Origin: Flavobacteriales bacterium
GTDB taxonomy: Bacteria > Bacteroidota > Bacteroidia > Flavobacteriales_D > Crocinitomicaceae
Direction of reading: 5' to 3'
DNA: 18,920 bases
Assembly: GCA_009926905.1 (NCBI GenBank)
Contig: RFNX01000403.1
Coordinates: 1 to 18,920, forward strand
Shown: piece after piece, positions 6,916 to 14,998 of the stretch
How positions within the stretch are numbered: position 1 is the first letter of the stretch
How the letters are laid out: each line of letters opens with the position of its first letter
The notes under the pieces: model-generated
What the model was told of the DNA's origin: nothing
Databases searched by the model: none
Seen by the model: only the letters and a program-made list of their open reading frames with translations
Made by a program: the position numbers and the translations under genes

Positions 6916-8297
6916 ACTAATTTTGCTAATGCAAATTTTAGTGCAATGACTGCTTGCTGATTTTTAGCTAAAAGTTCGATGAACTTCAATTTAGCTTGAA
7001 TGTAAGCAGTCTCTCTTGCATTTATTAAAAACAAAGAGCTTTCTCCATTCTCAAACATACTTCGTTCTGCTTCTAATAATGCTTTTGTGTCATTGACCGT
7101 TTTTTGGTAAATCTCAAGTTGTTGTTTTGAATTCTCTAAATCGACAAAAGAACTTCGTATTTTAAAATTAATTGATGCAAAAGTATTATCAACTTGAAAG
7201 TTCGCATCCTTAACTTTTAAATCAGCAAGCGCCAATTCTCCACGTTCTTTCCTAAGAAATAAGGGCATTTCAAACGTAAGCCCCCATTTGTAATTGTTAA
7301 CTGAAATTGCTTCAAAAGGATTGTAATTTATTGGTTCATTTAAAAAGTTGTATTGCAAATTTAATTGAGGTTTCAACATTTCTTTCTTCAATCTTTTTTC
7401 AACCTCCAATGACTCAATTTTAAAGTTTGCAATCTGTAAATAGGGATGTGAAAGAATAGTTGAATCGTTTATTAAATTATCAAAATGTTCCCTTGAATGA
7501 ATTTTTAAATCCTTATTTGGTAATGGTGTCGTTTTAGCTTCTAATTCTAAAGGTTCACTTCCTTCCGACCACAAATAAGTTTCCAATTTCAACTTTCCTT
7601 TTTGAAGTTCGGCTTCAATTTGCCTTAGCATTGCTTCCCTGCTTTGAACTTGAATTTTTGCTTCTACAGAGTCAATTCCCGGGCGATCACCCAATTCAAC
7701 GGTACGAATTATTGCGTCTAACCTGGTTTGAGCCAAAACCATTGCTTCTTGTAATACTTCATAAGAATGATACGCCATAAACCATGACCAATAAGAATAG
7801 CCAGCCTCGTAAACCAATTCATTTAGTTGCAATTGTTGCTCATAAATTGTACTTTTCTCATAAATTTTCGCTTTGAAAAGTTCTGCTCGCCGTTGATCAA
7901 TCAAAAGTCCTTGTCCCAAGTTAATTGCCACACCCCCATACCACAATCCATTTGTAGGTGTTTTGTCTTGAGAACTTAAATAAGTGCCACGATTACTTTC
8001 AAAACCAGATTTCACCTCAACTCCAAACCAAGTTGGAACTTTAAGACCTGAGTTGATTAAACTGTAATATTGAGATCCGCCAAAGTATTTTTGTTCCGTT
8101 TGATTGTAAGCTTTTGGGTCGAAACTACCTCTAGCTTTTAGCACATAACTTTTACCAAACAATGGAGCCAAATTTGCTTGTTTTGCCAAAGGGTGATTTT
8201 TGAGCAGAACTTCATAAAAAGCACTGTCGCTCATTGTTACTTGCCCAAAAGCAGAGCTGCCAACTATAATTGCCACTAAAATTAGAGCTAGTTTCAT
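6912..8297 (-). CDS. TolC-family outer membrane efflux protein
   Basis: This 461-residue protein should form the outer-membrane and periplasmic-tunnel component of the exporter. It has a cleavable signal peptide (MKLALILVAIIVGSSAFGQ) and then two long alpha-helical, coiled-coil-like repeats separated by beta-strand segments, the layout of the OEP/TolC fold. Length fits the family. Recognisable helical segments include YEAGYSYWSWFMAYHSYEVL in the first half and the C-terminal ESSLFLINARETAYIQAKLK. It is the last gene of the tetR-abc-hlyD-tolC order, and its ATG overlaps the TGA of the HlyD-type gene in an ATGA junction, suggesting translational coupling. Its own stop overlaps by four bases with the stop of the convergent ATPase gene, leaving no room for a terminator between them. 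The substrate is unknown. Confidence 0.93.
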   Translation of the reverse strand: MKLALILVAIIVGSSAFGQVTMSDSAFYEVLLKNHPLAKQANLAPLFGKSYVLKARGSFDPKAYNQTEQKYFGGSQYYSLINSGLKVPTWFGVEVKSGFESNRGTYLSSQDKTPTNGLWYGGVAINLGQGLLIDQRRAELFKAKIYEKSTIYEQQLQLNELVYEAGYSYWSWFMAYHSYEVLQEAMVLAQTRLDAIIRTVELGDRPGIDSVEAKIQVQSREAMLRQIEAELQKGKLKLETYLWSEGSEPLELEAKTTPLPNKDLKIHSREHFDNLINDSTILSHPYLQIANFKIESLEVEKRLKKEMLKPQLNLQYNFLNEPINYNPFEAISVNNYKWGLTFEMPLFLRKERGELALADLKVKDANFQVDNTFASINFKIRSSFVDLENSKQQLEIYQKTVNDTKALLEAERSMFENGESSLFLINARETAYIQAKLKFIELLAKNQQAVIALKFALAKLV

Positions 8298-9643
8298 TTT
8301 TTCTTTTTGTTAGCTTTAACGTCTGATTTTTTATAAAAATCTGGTGGGAAACCATTGATGATTCGCCATAATTCATACCAAACTGGTACATCTTTTAAAA
8401 GAATCATAGAATTTGTACCACCACCAACTCGCAAAGCTTTTGGCCAACTGTAATCGCTGGTGTCTGGTGCAATTAACACACGGAAAGTACCATCTTCTTG
8501 CGCAAAGTTATCGACTGCAAAAACTTCTCCTCCATAGGTTCCGTGACTTGTATTTGGCCAACCAGAGAATACAATTGCAGGCCATCCGTCAAATTGAATA
8601 CGCACTTTTTGACCTTGATGAATGAGTGGTAAATCCATTGGTAGAATATACATTTCAACTGCCAAATCATAAACTTTTGGCATAATTGTTAAGATTTGCT
8701 CCCCCTGCTTAACGGTCTCTCCGATACCACTTTGAATCACTTTTGTAACCACGCCATCTTGTGGCGCTGTTATAATATACATTCCATTTCGAATAGAATA
8801 ATTCGCGGTTTGACTTTGCAATTTTGTGACATCAACTTCGGTTTCATACATACTTGACATTGCAGAAAACTTATCCGATTCAGCCTTTGAAACCTCATCA
8901 CGGTATTTTGCTTCTATGGAATTAAGTTCTACTTTAGCGTCGATTATATCATTTCTGCTTTGATACAATTTTTGCTGTGTCGTAATCAAATAACCTTGTG
9001 CCTTCTGCATTGAATTCCTTCTTAATTCTAACTCGGTTTGAGATTTCAGACCTTCCTTTGCCAATTTTTCAAAACGCTCATATTGGTCTTTGGCAATTTC
9101 CAAATTTTGCTTAGCAACTTGATTATCGATACTGTCACTTACTAATTTTAGACGCGTTTGCTTTAACTTAATTTGAGCTTGTTGCAACTTCAACTTTCCA
9201 GATTCTAGTAATGCGTCAATTCGATTATCCAATGAGCGCACTTTATCGCTATAAGTTTTCACCGATTGCTCTTTCACGCGCAATTGATTTTGGGTCCGTT
9301 CCACTAATTTAGGGTCAAAATAACCATCCTTAACCTCTGAAATAAACAAAAGCGTATCGCCTTTTTTTACGACATCTCCGTCTTTAACGTACCATTTTTC
9401 GATTCTTCCAGCAATAATTGTATTAATAGTTTGAGGTCGCTGTTCGGGTCTTAAGGTGATTAATTTTCCATTTGAACGGACATTTTGCGTCCAAGGAATA
9501 AACATCAAAATAATTGCAATAATGAAAAACACATAAAAAACTCGAATCACTTTTTTAGATGATTTTTCTTTAGTAACAGATTTCAATGACCAAAAGTCTT
9601 CTCTTGGTAATTGAATTTTATTGGATGGTGATAGATTTAACAT
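8294..9643 (-). CDS. HlyD-family periplasmic adaptor (membrane fusion protein)
   Basis: This 449-residue adaptor links the inner-membrane transporter to the TolC-type channel. It has a cytoplasmic N-terminus of about 30 residues and one transmembrane helix at about 33-50. The first half of a lipoyl-like domain follows (about 70-105; GRIEKWYVKDGDVVKKGDTL). A long coiled-coil hairpin spans about 115-285, rich in Lys, Gln and Glu. The second lipoyl half is at about 290-325 (YIITAPQDGVVTKVIQSGIG), then a beta-barrel region (VRIQFDGWPAIVFSGWP). The tail is very lysine-rich. The N-terminal membrane anchor and cytoplasmic tail resemble type I secretion HlyD proteins more than lipoprotein RND adaptors. 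It lies three bases after the ABC gene and overlaps the tolC-type gene. Confidence 0.93.
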   Translation of the reverse strand: MLNLSPSNKIQLPREDFWSLKSVTKEKSSKKVIRVFYVFFIIAIILMFIPWTQNVRSNGKLITLRPEQRPQTINTIIAGRIEKWYVKDGDVVKKGDTLLFISEVKDGYFDPKLVERTQNQLRVKEQSVKTYSDKVRSLDNRIDALLESGKLKLQQAQIKLKQTRLKLVSDSIDNQVAKQNLEIAKDQYERFEKLAKEGLKSQTELELRRNSMQKAQGYLITTQQKLYQSRNDIIDAKVELNSIEAKYRDEVSKAESDKFSAMSSMYETEVDVTKLQSQTANYSIRNGMYIITAPQDGVVTKVIQSGIGETVKQGEQILTIMPKVYDLAVEMYILPMDLPLIHQGQKVRIQFDGWPAIVFSGWPNTSHGTYGGEVFAVDNFAQEDGTFRVLIAPDTSDYSWPKALRVGGGTNSMILLKDVPVWYELWRIINGFPPDFYKKSDVKANKKKK

Positions 9644-9646
9644 TGT

Positions 9647-11338
9647 CTATTTTTTCGCCTTAAATGATTGATAAGTTCCTTCAAACACAACTTTGCCTTT
9701 TTCAAAAACAATAATTTTATCTGCAATTTTCATTAATTCGTCCTCTTTTGAAGAATAAATAATCGTTGTATTTGGTTGATAGTTCATGAGTTCAATTAAT
9801 TCATGTATTTGTGAATCATTAAGCGTAATTGTTGGCTCCTCTAACAGAACAAGTTTAGGGTGTCCAACAAAAGCACGAATTAAAAGTATTTTTTTCGTGA
9901 TATCTTGTGGGATAAAATGTGCTTCTGGATTAAGTACTGTATTATAACCTTCTGAGAAATTGTTAATTGCATCAGTAAGATTGATGATTTTCGCAATTTT
10001 TTGTACTTCCTCAAAAGTTGCATACTTCCTTCCAAGTGTAATATTTTCTAAAACTGTAGCATGGATTAATCTGTCTTGTAAAAGCAGGTTACCTATTTCA
10101 TTTCTCAAATCTTGAATGTTTAAATTTCCAATCGGTAATCCTTCTATGGAAATATTGCCAACGTTAATTGGATACATTCCACCAATTAAACAAAAAAGTG
10201 TATTAGTGGAAACTGTTGAGTCTGAAACAACACAAACTTTTTGGTTTGGGGCAACTTCCATCACAATTTCTTTTAAAATCGGATTTCGGTATAAATCAGT
10301 CTGAAAAGAAACTTTATCAATCAACACTTCAAAACCACTTTCACTTTCCGGTATTTTAATTCCATCATATTTTTCTAACTCAATATCAGTCACTTGTCCT
10401 ATTTTTTCTACTGCAGTCAAAACATCATAAACGACTTCTAAACTCATAATTAATTTCTCAACTGAACTTAACACCAACAATATTATGATTTCAGCAGCGA
10501 TGAACTGTCCTATGTTCATACTTTGGTTCAAAACCAAAAAACCTCCAATTATCAATAAGGCAAGAGCTATTAAAACTTTAAATGCGACAAGGAAGGAAAA
10601 TTGCTGCACTAAAACTTTAAAATGAATATTTCTTGCTGTCAGATACCCATTTAAATGCTCATCCGTTTTGGTGAGTGATAATTCAGGGTTACCTGCCATT
10701 TTAAAACTAAATCTTGCGTGTGCAATTTCTTCTAACCAATGTGCAATTTTGTACTTGTATTTAGATTCATTCAAGCTAGATTCAAAACCTTTTTTGGAAG
10801 TGATTTTTAAAATAAAAGCCAACAAAACAACTAGTGTTAAACCAAAAAAGATAAAGAAACTATGATAAAAAGAAAGTAAAATCAAACCAAAAATAATTTG
10901 CAAACTTGCAGCTGTGAAATCTATTAATAATTTCGATAAACCTTTTTGAATAGTCAAAGTATCAAAGAATCGATTGGTCAATTCAGGAGCATATCGCTTG
11001 ATTAATTCTTCCATTTTGATTTTTGGAATACGATCAGCAAATTCAAACGCTGACTTTACAAAAATGCGTTGCTGTAAATTCTCAGTAATTCGCATTTGAG
11101 CTATTGTTAAAACACCAGAAAAACCGATTGCTAAAACAACCAAAAATACCAATACGACCCAAGAGGTACTGACCTGACCCATTTGGATAAAGTTAATAAT
11201 TGCTTGTATTCCTAGAGGTAAAGCAAGCGAAAGTATTCCGCTCAGAACAGCGAAAATATAAACATTTCTAATTTCAATACTATCGGGCTTCAATAAAAGC
11301 CAAAAACGATTAATTGGTGAGATATTATTTTGTTCCAT
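9647..11338 (-). CDS. ABC exporter with degenerate nucleotide-binding domain
   Basis: This 563-residue protein has ABC exporter architecture. A six-helix membrane domain occupies about 1-310 (hydrophobic helices near 25-50, 60-80, 140-185 and 245-300), followed by a nucleotide-binding domain at about 330-560. The NBD fold is traceable (Q-loop LLLQD, LENITLGRKYATFEEV, IRAFVGHPKLVLLEEPT), but catalytic residues are missing. Walker A is SDSTVSTNTL (372-381), with no glycines and Thr in place of the key Lys. The LSGGQ position reads IPQDI (476-480). Walker B reads LLEEPT, keeping the catalytic Glu501 but with Glu500 for Asp. The D-loop reads ITLN and the H-loop His is Ser530. There is no C39 peptidase domain. 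By position it is the inner-membrane partner of the HlyD/TolC-type genes. It may work without hydrolysis, need a second active NBD from elsewhere, or have another function. The frame is intact, so this is not ordinary pseudogene decay. Confidence 0.9.
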   Translation of the reverse strand: MEQNNISPINRFWLLLKPDSIEIRNVYIFAVLSGILSLALPLGIQAIINFIQMGQVSTSWVVLVFLVVLAIGFSGVLTIAQMRITENLQQRIFVKSAFEFADRIPKIKMEELIKRYAPELTNRFFDTLTIQKGLSKLLIDFTAASLQIIFGLILLSFYHSFFIFFGLTLVVLLAFILKITSKKGFESSLNESKYKYKIAHWLEEIAHARFSFKMAGNPELSLTKTDEHLNGYLTARNIHFKVLVQQFSFLVAFKVLIALALLIIGGFLVLNQSMNIGQFIAAEIIILLVLSSVEKLIMSLEVVYDVLTAVEKIGQVTDIELEKYDGIKIPESESGFEVLIDKVSFQTDLYRNPILKEIVMEVAPNQKVCVVSDSTVSTNTLFCLIGGMYPINVGNISIEGLPIGNLNIQDLRNEIGNLLLQDRLIHATVLENITLGRKYATFEEVQKIAKIINLTDAINNFSEGYNTVLNPEAHFIPQDITKKILLIRAFVGHPKLVLLEEPTITLNDSQIHELIELMNYQPNTTIIYSSKEDELMKIADKIIVFEKGKVVFEGTYQSFKAKK

Positions 11339-12014
11339 TGATTCCTAGGGTTTTATTAACGAGGTCTAACGCAAAATCCTCAAAAGCATCTTTATCGGGT
11401 AAAGTATTCGTCAAATGAGGCAAATGTTCACCAAAAAAGCGCTGTTGATTGCTACTTTCTATCAGCATCGATACAAGCATTGCTGGAAAAGGATAATTGG
11501 GTGCAACTTCAGCAATTACATTTGCTACTCTGGTAATAATTGACATGTAAACTTTGAATGCACCCGCTTTGTTTTCTTTGTCAACTTCTTTTGTCAAAAA
11601 TGCTTTCGCTGACTCATTGATGACCACTCTTTTCAGCTTTAACTCTTGTGTAAACACAAACTCATTTTCAGGATTTGGAATAGAGGTCAACGAATGAATC
11701 ATTCGAATCAATCGCTCTTTAGGATTGGAAATGTTGTTGCTTTCGACGATTAAACGGTATTCAATCATTCCCCAATACCAATTGATTAAGTACAATAGCA
11801 ATGAATGTTTACTTTCAAAATACCTGTAAACAGAAGCTTCTGTAGTTTGAATTTTCTGTGCTAATTTTTTAAAATTGAACAATTCAAAACCAATCTCATA
11901 AATCATATTAATACTCTCAGTTATGATTTTCTGTCCTAAATCGGAAGAATTTGGATTTTTTAAAAACAAATGTGTACTAACCGAAATGTTTACTTTCTCT
12001 AAAAAACTGTTCAC
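11325..12014 (-). CDS. TetR/AcrR-family transcriptional regulator
   Basis: This 229-residue one-component regulator probably represses the exporter operon it heads. Residues about 28-80 form the TetR DNA-binding domain. The helix-turn-helix reads as FKKLAQKIQTTEASVYRYF followed by SKHSLLLYLI, with the YRYF aromatic motif typical of the family. The rest is an all-helical ligand/dimer domain that I cannot assign to a ligand. The start codon is GTG at 12014; an in-frame TAA lies only six codons upstream, so there is little freedom of choice. The gene overlaps the ABC gene by 14 bases, which ties it to the exporter. The 98-bp gap to the divergent Rossmann-fold gene is the natural place for its operator, but I could not pick out a clear palindrome there. 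Confidence 0.92.
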   Translation of the reverse strand: MNSFLEKVNISVSTHLFLKNPNSSDLGQKIITESINMIYEIGFELFNFKKLAQKIQTTEASVYRYFESKHSLLLYLINWYWGMIEYRLIVESNNISNPKERLIRMIHSLTSIPNPENEFVFTQELKLKRVVINESAKAFLTKEVDKENKAGAFKVYMSIITRVANVIAEVAPNYPFPAMLVSMLIESSNQQRFFGEHLPHLTNTLPDKDAFEDFALDLVNKTLGINGTK

Positions 12015-12072
12015 CTTAAAGATATTTTATTCGAAGTTAATAGTATTGCTATCATTTTAGTAAGTAATAACA

Positions 12073-12108
12073 TTTTTTGTGAAAAGTTGTTCGTTTCAAG
12101 TAACTTTG
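12073..12108 (+). promoter_or_regulatory. Candidate promoter for the Rossmann-fold gene
   Basis: TTTTTTG at 12073-12079 (-33-like) and TAACTTTG at 12101-12108 (matching TAnnTTTG) are separated by 21 bases, close to the Bacteroidota consensus. The -7 box ends only four bases before the ATG at 12113, so transcripts would be leaderless or nearly so. Confidence 0.45.
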
Positions 12109-12112
12109 AAAA

Positions 12113-12787
12113 ATGAAAAAAGAAGCTATTGTTATTGGTGCTAGTGGATTAATTGGTAATCAGTTAGTACGTTTGTTATTACAAGAAAACGACATTTCAA
12201 AAGTGAAAATTTTTGTCCGAAAATCCATTGGTATAACGGATAAAAAGTTAGAAGAAATCATTGTTGATTTTAAAGAATTAGAACATTTTAAAGATAAGTT
12301 TCAAGCTGATGCGCTGTTTTTATGCATTGGAACAACGCGTAAAAAAACGCCAAATTTAGAAGATTACAAAGCGATTGATTTTGGAATTAACATTCGTTCA
12401 GCAGAATTGGCAAAAGCAAACAATGTTCCGAAAGTTCATTTGATAAGCTCGGTTGGTGCTGATTCTAAAGCATCTAATTTTTATTTGAAACTAAAAGGTG
12501 AAATTGAAGAAGCACTGATTAATTTAAAGTTTGAAAGCACATGTATCTATCGCCCATCCGTTTTGATTGGCAAACGAAATGAATCAAGACCTATGGAAAC
12601 CATTTCTCAGAAACTAATGCCATTTTTCGATTTATTTATGCAAGGAAAACTGAAAAAATACCACAGCATTTCTGCCAAACAAGTTGCAAAAGCAATGATT
12701 GAAAATAGTAAAACAAATTATAAAGGAGTAAGCTTTTTGGAATATACGAAATCGAAACAACCTTTAACTTTGGATTTAAAAGATTAA
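12113..12787 (+). CDS. NAD(P)-binding Rossmann-fold protein (HTATIP2/TIP30-like)
   Basis: This 224-residue cytoplasmic protein belongs to the atypical short-chain dehydrogenase / NAD(P)H-binding group. The dinucleotide-binding loop GASGLIG is at 9-15 right after the first beta strand. LFLCIGTTRKKT fits the fourth strand region and the loop after it. HLISSVGAD is the usual strand before the active-site segment, and Tyr124-x3-Lys128 (YLKLK) forms the YxxxK pair. CIYRPSVLIGKR is typical of HTATIP2-like proteins. Length matches that family (about 210-230). The substrate is unknown. It is transcribed divergently from the tetR-type gene and ends 18 bases before the stop of the convergent glycosidase-family gene, with no hairpin terminator between. 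Confidence 0.88.
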   Translation: MKKEAIVIGASGLIGNQLVRLLLQENDISKVKIFVRKSIGITDKKLEEIIVDFKELEHFKDKFQADALFLCIGTTRKKTPNLEDYKAIDFGINIRSAELAKANNVPKVHLISSVGADSKASNFYLKLKGEIEEALINLKFESTCIYRPSVLIGKRNESRPMETISQKLMPFFDLFMQGKLKKYHSISAKQVAKAMIENSKTNYKGVSFLEYTKSKQPLTLDLKD

Positions 12788-12805
12788 AATAGATTGCGAA
12801 ACAAA

Positions 12806-13651
12806 TTAGTTTTTTTTCTTTACACCAATAACGTTGGGTAATTTCCAAAAATTATTATTGTCGTCGCGCTCGTAACTGGAAGAAACCCAACTTCCAACTT
12901 TTTCAATGCAATGTCCGTTTACATCTATCAACAAAGACGTTTCTGGTCCGCCTTCTAAATAAATGGCATTTGTTAAATGATAAGGCATGTCTTTCATAAA
13001 GCGAATCATTTCGTTGTGCGTGTATGGTGAGCGGCAAAAAATCAGATAAAACCAACCTTTGGAATCTTGCGCTGCTACCAACATGCTACACGATTGATTT
13101 CTTCGGTTCCAAGCCATTGCAACACCATCGCAATTGATCATTCGCAAACCTTGTGCGTAGCCATCAAAATCATCTTTTCGACTCAACCACGTTTCGCAAC
13201 CTAAGTCCAATACTTGAATGTTTTGTTCGCTACTGTCTTTCGGACCAATCGCAATCATAGAACGGTAATTTTCTCGAATAACACCGTTGTTAACATGCTC
13301 CTTCGTTCCTAAATAGCCTTTGCTTTTTAGTGGTGTAGATAAATCATACATACTGGCATTGAAAACAACATTCAATCGAAAAGTATCGGCCCAATCGTAG
13401 GCATTTCGTGATTTTTTATCGTATTGCGTTGCAGAGTGAATATCGTATTCAAAATACTTTGGATCCATTCTCAACATACATAATTTAGAATCGCCAATGA
13501 TTGATTTAATAGGTGCATTTACCTCGCGGTATTCCATTCCTTTTGTCAATTCTGTCCAATTGGAATAGTTAGGAACATCTGAATTTATTTGTCCAAAAAC
13601 AAGATTGAAAACGCCATTAAATACGAATAATACACTTTTATACCACTTCAT
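12806..13651 (-). CDS. Phosphodiester glycosidase-family (DUF2233/NAGPA-like) secreted protein
   Basis: This 281-residue exported protein starts at the ATG at 13651, giving a signal peptide (MKWYKSVLFVFNGVFNLVFG). The frame is open to 13732 but the extra 27 residues precede the signal peptide. Family landmarks are FNASMYD (equivalent to the NAGxF motif), the DGYAQGLRMI/CDGVAMAWNR region, and NAIYLEGGPETSLLI with Glu233-Gly234-Gly235, which matches the conserved core loop. Related proteins remove sugars from phosphodiester-linked substrates such as GlcNAc-1-phosphate diesters. The substrate here is unknown. It overlaps the upstream SLT-like gene by 14 bases and so is probably translated together with it, suggesting an envelope-remodelling function. 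Confidence 0.82.
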   Translation of the reverse strand: MKWYKSVLFVFNGVFNLVFGQINSDVPNYSNWTELTKGMEYREVNAPIKSIIGDSKLCMLRMDPKYFEYDIHSATQYDKKSRNAYDWADTFRLNVVFNASMYDLSTPLKSKGYLGTKEHVNNGVIRENYRSMIAIGPKDSSEQNIQVLDLGCETWLSRKDDFDGYAQGLRMINCDGVAMAWNRRNQSCSMLVAAQDSKGWFYLIFCRSPYTHNEMIRFMKDMPYHLTNAIYLEGGPETSLLIDVNGHCIEKVGSWVSSSYERDDNNNFWKLPNVIGVKKKN

Positions 13652-14753
13652 TCCAATCAAATTTCTTTTTCTTAAACGGGAAAAGGTCAAAAAGTTCGCC
13701 AGAATAATAAAATTGAAAACCAATTGCTCCAAAAGTATACGGTTTGTCTTTTATCATAATCGTTGATCCACCCACTTTTGGATTTGACTTTGGCACCGAT
13801 TGCGGATATCCAACATTGAACAACGTCACTAAAATCTCAGGACGATTATCAATTGGATAACCCGCTTTTTCCCATTGAATTTTAACTTGTTTCAGAAAAA
13901 TTGCAGCGTACAAATACGAATAATAATGATTACGATAAGAAGTCAAACGACTAATTCTTTCTGTTTGCGGATCACCTTTGAAATCCAATAAATGCTCGTA
14001 TTTTTTACCTAAATAATAAACACTTGTGGAATCTTTCAAATGCATTTCAATATTTCTTGCAGTATGTTCTTTGATTCCTGTCACACCAAAAGAATACATT
14101 GATTCTACAGATAATATTTTTAGAGGACCAATCCATTGTTTATAGGCTTCTCGTCCTGAATTGAACAAGCGAATTTGTTCTCCAACCAAACATGAAACGA
14201 TTAATCTCCCTTCAACACCAGTCACCTTTTCGACTGAATCAATCAATTGTTTATCCTTTGCGACTGCTGTTTTGAAGGTTTTCCATTCTTCAATATTCAT
14301 CCATTCGAAAACACTCAATTTAGAATATTTTCCCTCGTTTTTTGACTTGTTTTTCAAAGCACGAACAGCAGCCATGTATTTTTTATTGTCTTTTAATTGA
14401 ATGTCCACTGCGTCAATCATGCGCATCACTTCCACTTCATTATTGGATTTTCTCCAAGCATTCATGGTGTATTGCGCATTTTTAGGATGAAACTTATTCA
14501 AAACTAAAATTCTTTCAAGCGATTCATAACGCAATTTTTTCACTTGTTCTTTGCTCAGTTTGTAAGCTTGATTGTACTTTCCTTTGATAGATTGAAAATA
14601 ACGATTGTTTACATCCACACTTCCTGCTTGGTCTGTCAAACGAAACTTAATGGCAACGTACGAAGCTGTTAAGAAAAAACCGATTGCGGCAAATACAAAA
14701 ACCAAGGTAAAAAATGGAATTCTTATCCATTTCTTTGAGAACAAATTCTTCAC
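13638..14753 (-). CDS. Membrane-anchored protein with SLT-like (lytic-transglycosylase-like) domain
   Basis: This 371-residue protein has one N-terminal transmembrane helix (about 12-36) and the rest probably periplasmic. Residues about 175-300 recall the lysozyme-like SLT fold. LIVSCLVGEQIRLF contains Glu192 in the position of the catalytic ES/EQ glutamate. YSFGVTGIKEHTA (220-232) parallels the S.GA.GLMQ..P.TA motif. A helical region with conserved aromatic residues (RNHYYSYLYAAIFLKQV) and the PEILVTLFNVGYPQS segment follow. This points to peptidoglycan cleavage, but the motifs are divergent and I give it as a likely fold rather than a proven enzyme. It is the first gene of a two-gene unit with the phosphodiester glycosidase, overlapping by 14 bases, behind a TACCTTTG box. 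Confidence 0.72.
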   Translation of the reverse strand: MKNLFSKKWIRIPFFTLVFVFAAIGFFLTASYVAIKFRLTDQAGSVDVNNRYFQSIKGKYNQAYKLSKEQVKKLRYESLERILVLNKFHPKNAQYTMNAWRKSNNEVEVMRMIDAVDIQLKDNKKYMAAVRALKNKSKNEGKYSKLSVFEWMNIEEWKTFKTAVAKDKQLIDSVEKVTGVEGRLIVSCLVGEQIRLFNSGREAYKQWIGPLKILSVESMYSFGVTGIKEHTARNIEMHLKDSTSVYYLGKKYEHLLDFKGDPQTERISRLTSYRNHYYSYLYAAIFLKQVKIQWEKAGYPIDNRPEILVTLFNVGYPQSVPKSNPKVGGSTIMIKDKPYTFGAIGFQFYYSGELFDLFPFKKKKFDWNEVV

Positions 14754-14771
14754 AATTTAATTTTTTGAGTG

Positions 14772-14779
14772 CAAAGGTA
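14772..14779 (-). promoter_or_regulatory. Promoter -7 box (TACCTTTG) for SLT-like/glycosidase pair
   Basis: The minus strand reads TACCTTTG, a full TAnnTTTG match located 18 bases upstream of the ATG at 14753. No good -33 TTG is seen at normal spacing. It is the same octamer as the box before the AAA ATPase gene. Confidence 0.5.
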
Positions 14780-14843
14780 GCATAATGTCGATTTATCAGG
14801 AAATATATGTCAGAATCAAAATCAGAGAATGAAAAACTTTTGG

Positions 14844-14857
14844 TCAATTTTAATTGA
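14844..14857. promoter_or_regulatory. Perfect AT palindrome in divergent intergenic region
   Basis: TCAATTTTAATTGA is a perfect 14-bp palindrome between the divergent SLT-like and PD40 genes. It could be a protein-binding site, but AT-rich DNA produces such palindromes by chance, and it is not at a fixed distance from a strong promoter. Confidence 0.25.
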
Positions 14858-14998
14858 AAATGTATTGTTCGAATAGAAAATAGTTTCAAGTATCGAAATT
14901 TGATTTTTTCTTCACGTTTGAGTTTTCATAACTATAATAAAAACGTAACAAAGTGTAACATTTGTTTTCGTTTCTTTGTTCCACATTAAAATAATAGT

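Noticed and set aside
8413..8670. Two small frames (one per strand) inside the HlyD-type gene
   Set aside because: Both lie wholly inside the adaptor gene, and neither has a signal peptide, domain or start context.
14647..14889. 80-residue minus-strand frame in front of the SLT-like gene
   Set aside because: It overlaps the start of the well-supported SLT-like gene in another frame, spans its promoter box, and has no recognisable domain.
14947..14966. AACAAA/TTTGTT inverted repeat upstream of the PD40 gene
   Set aside because: Six-base AT-rich arms with an eight-base loop are expected by chance in this composition, and no second copy was found.
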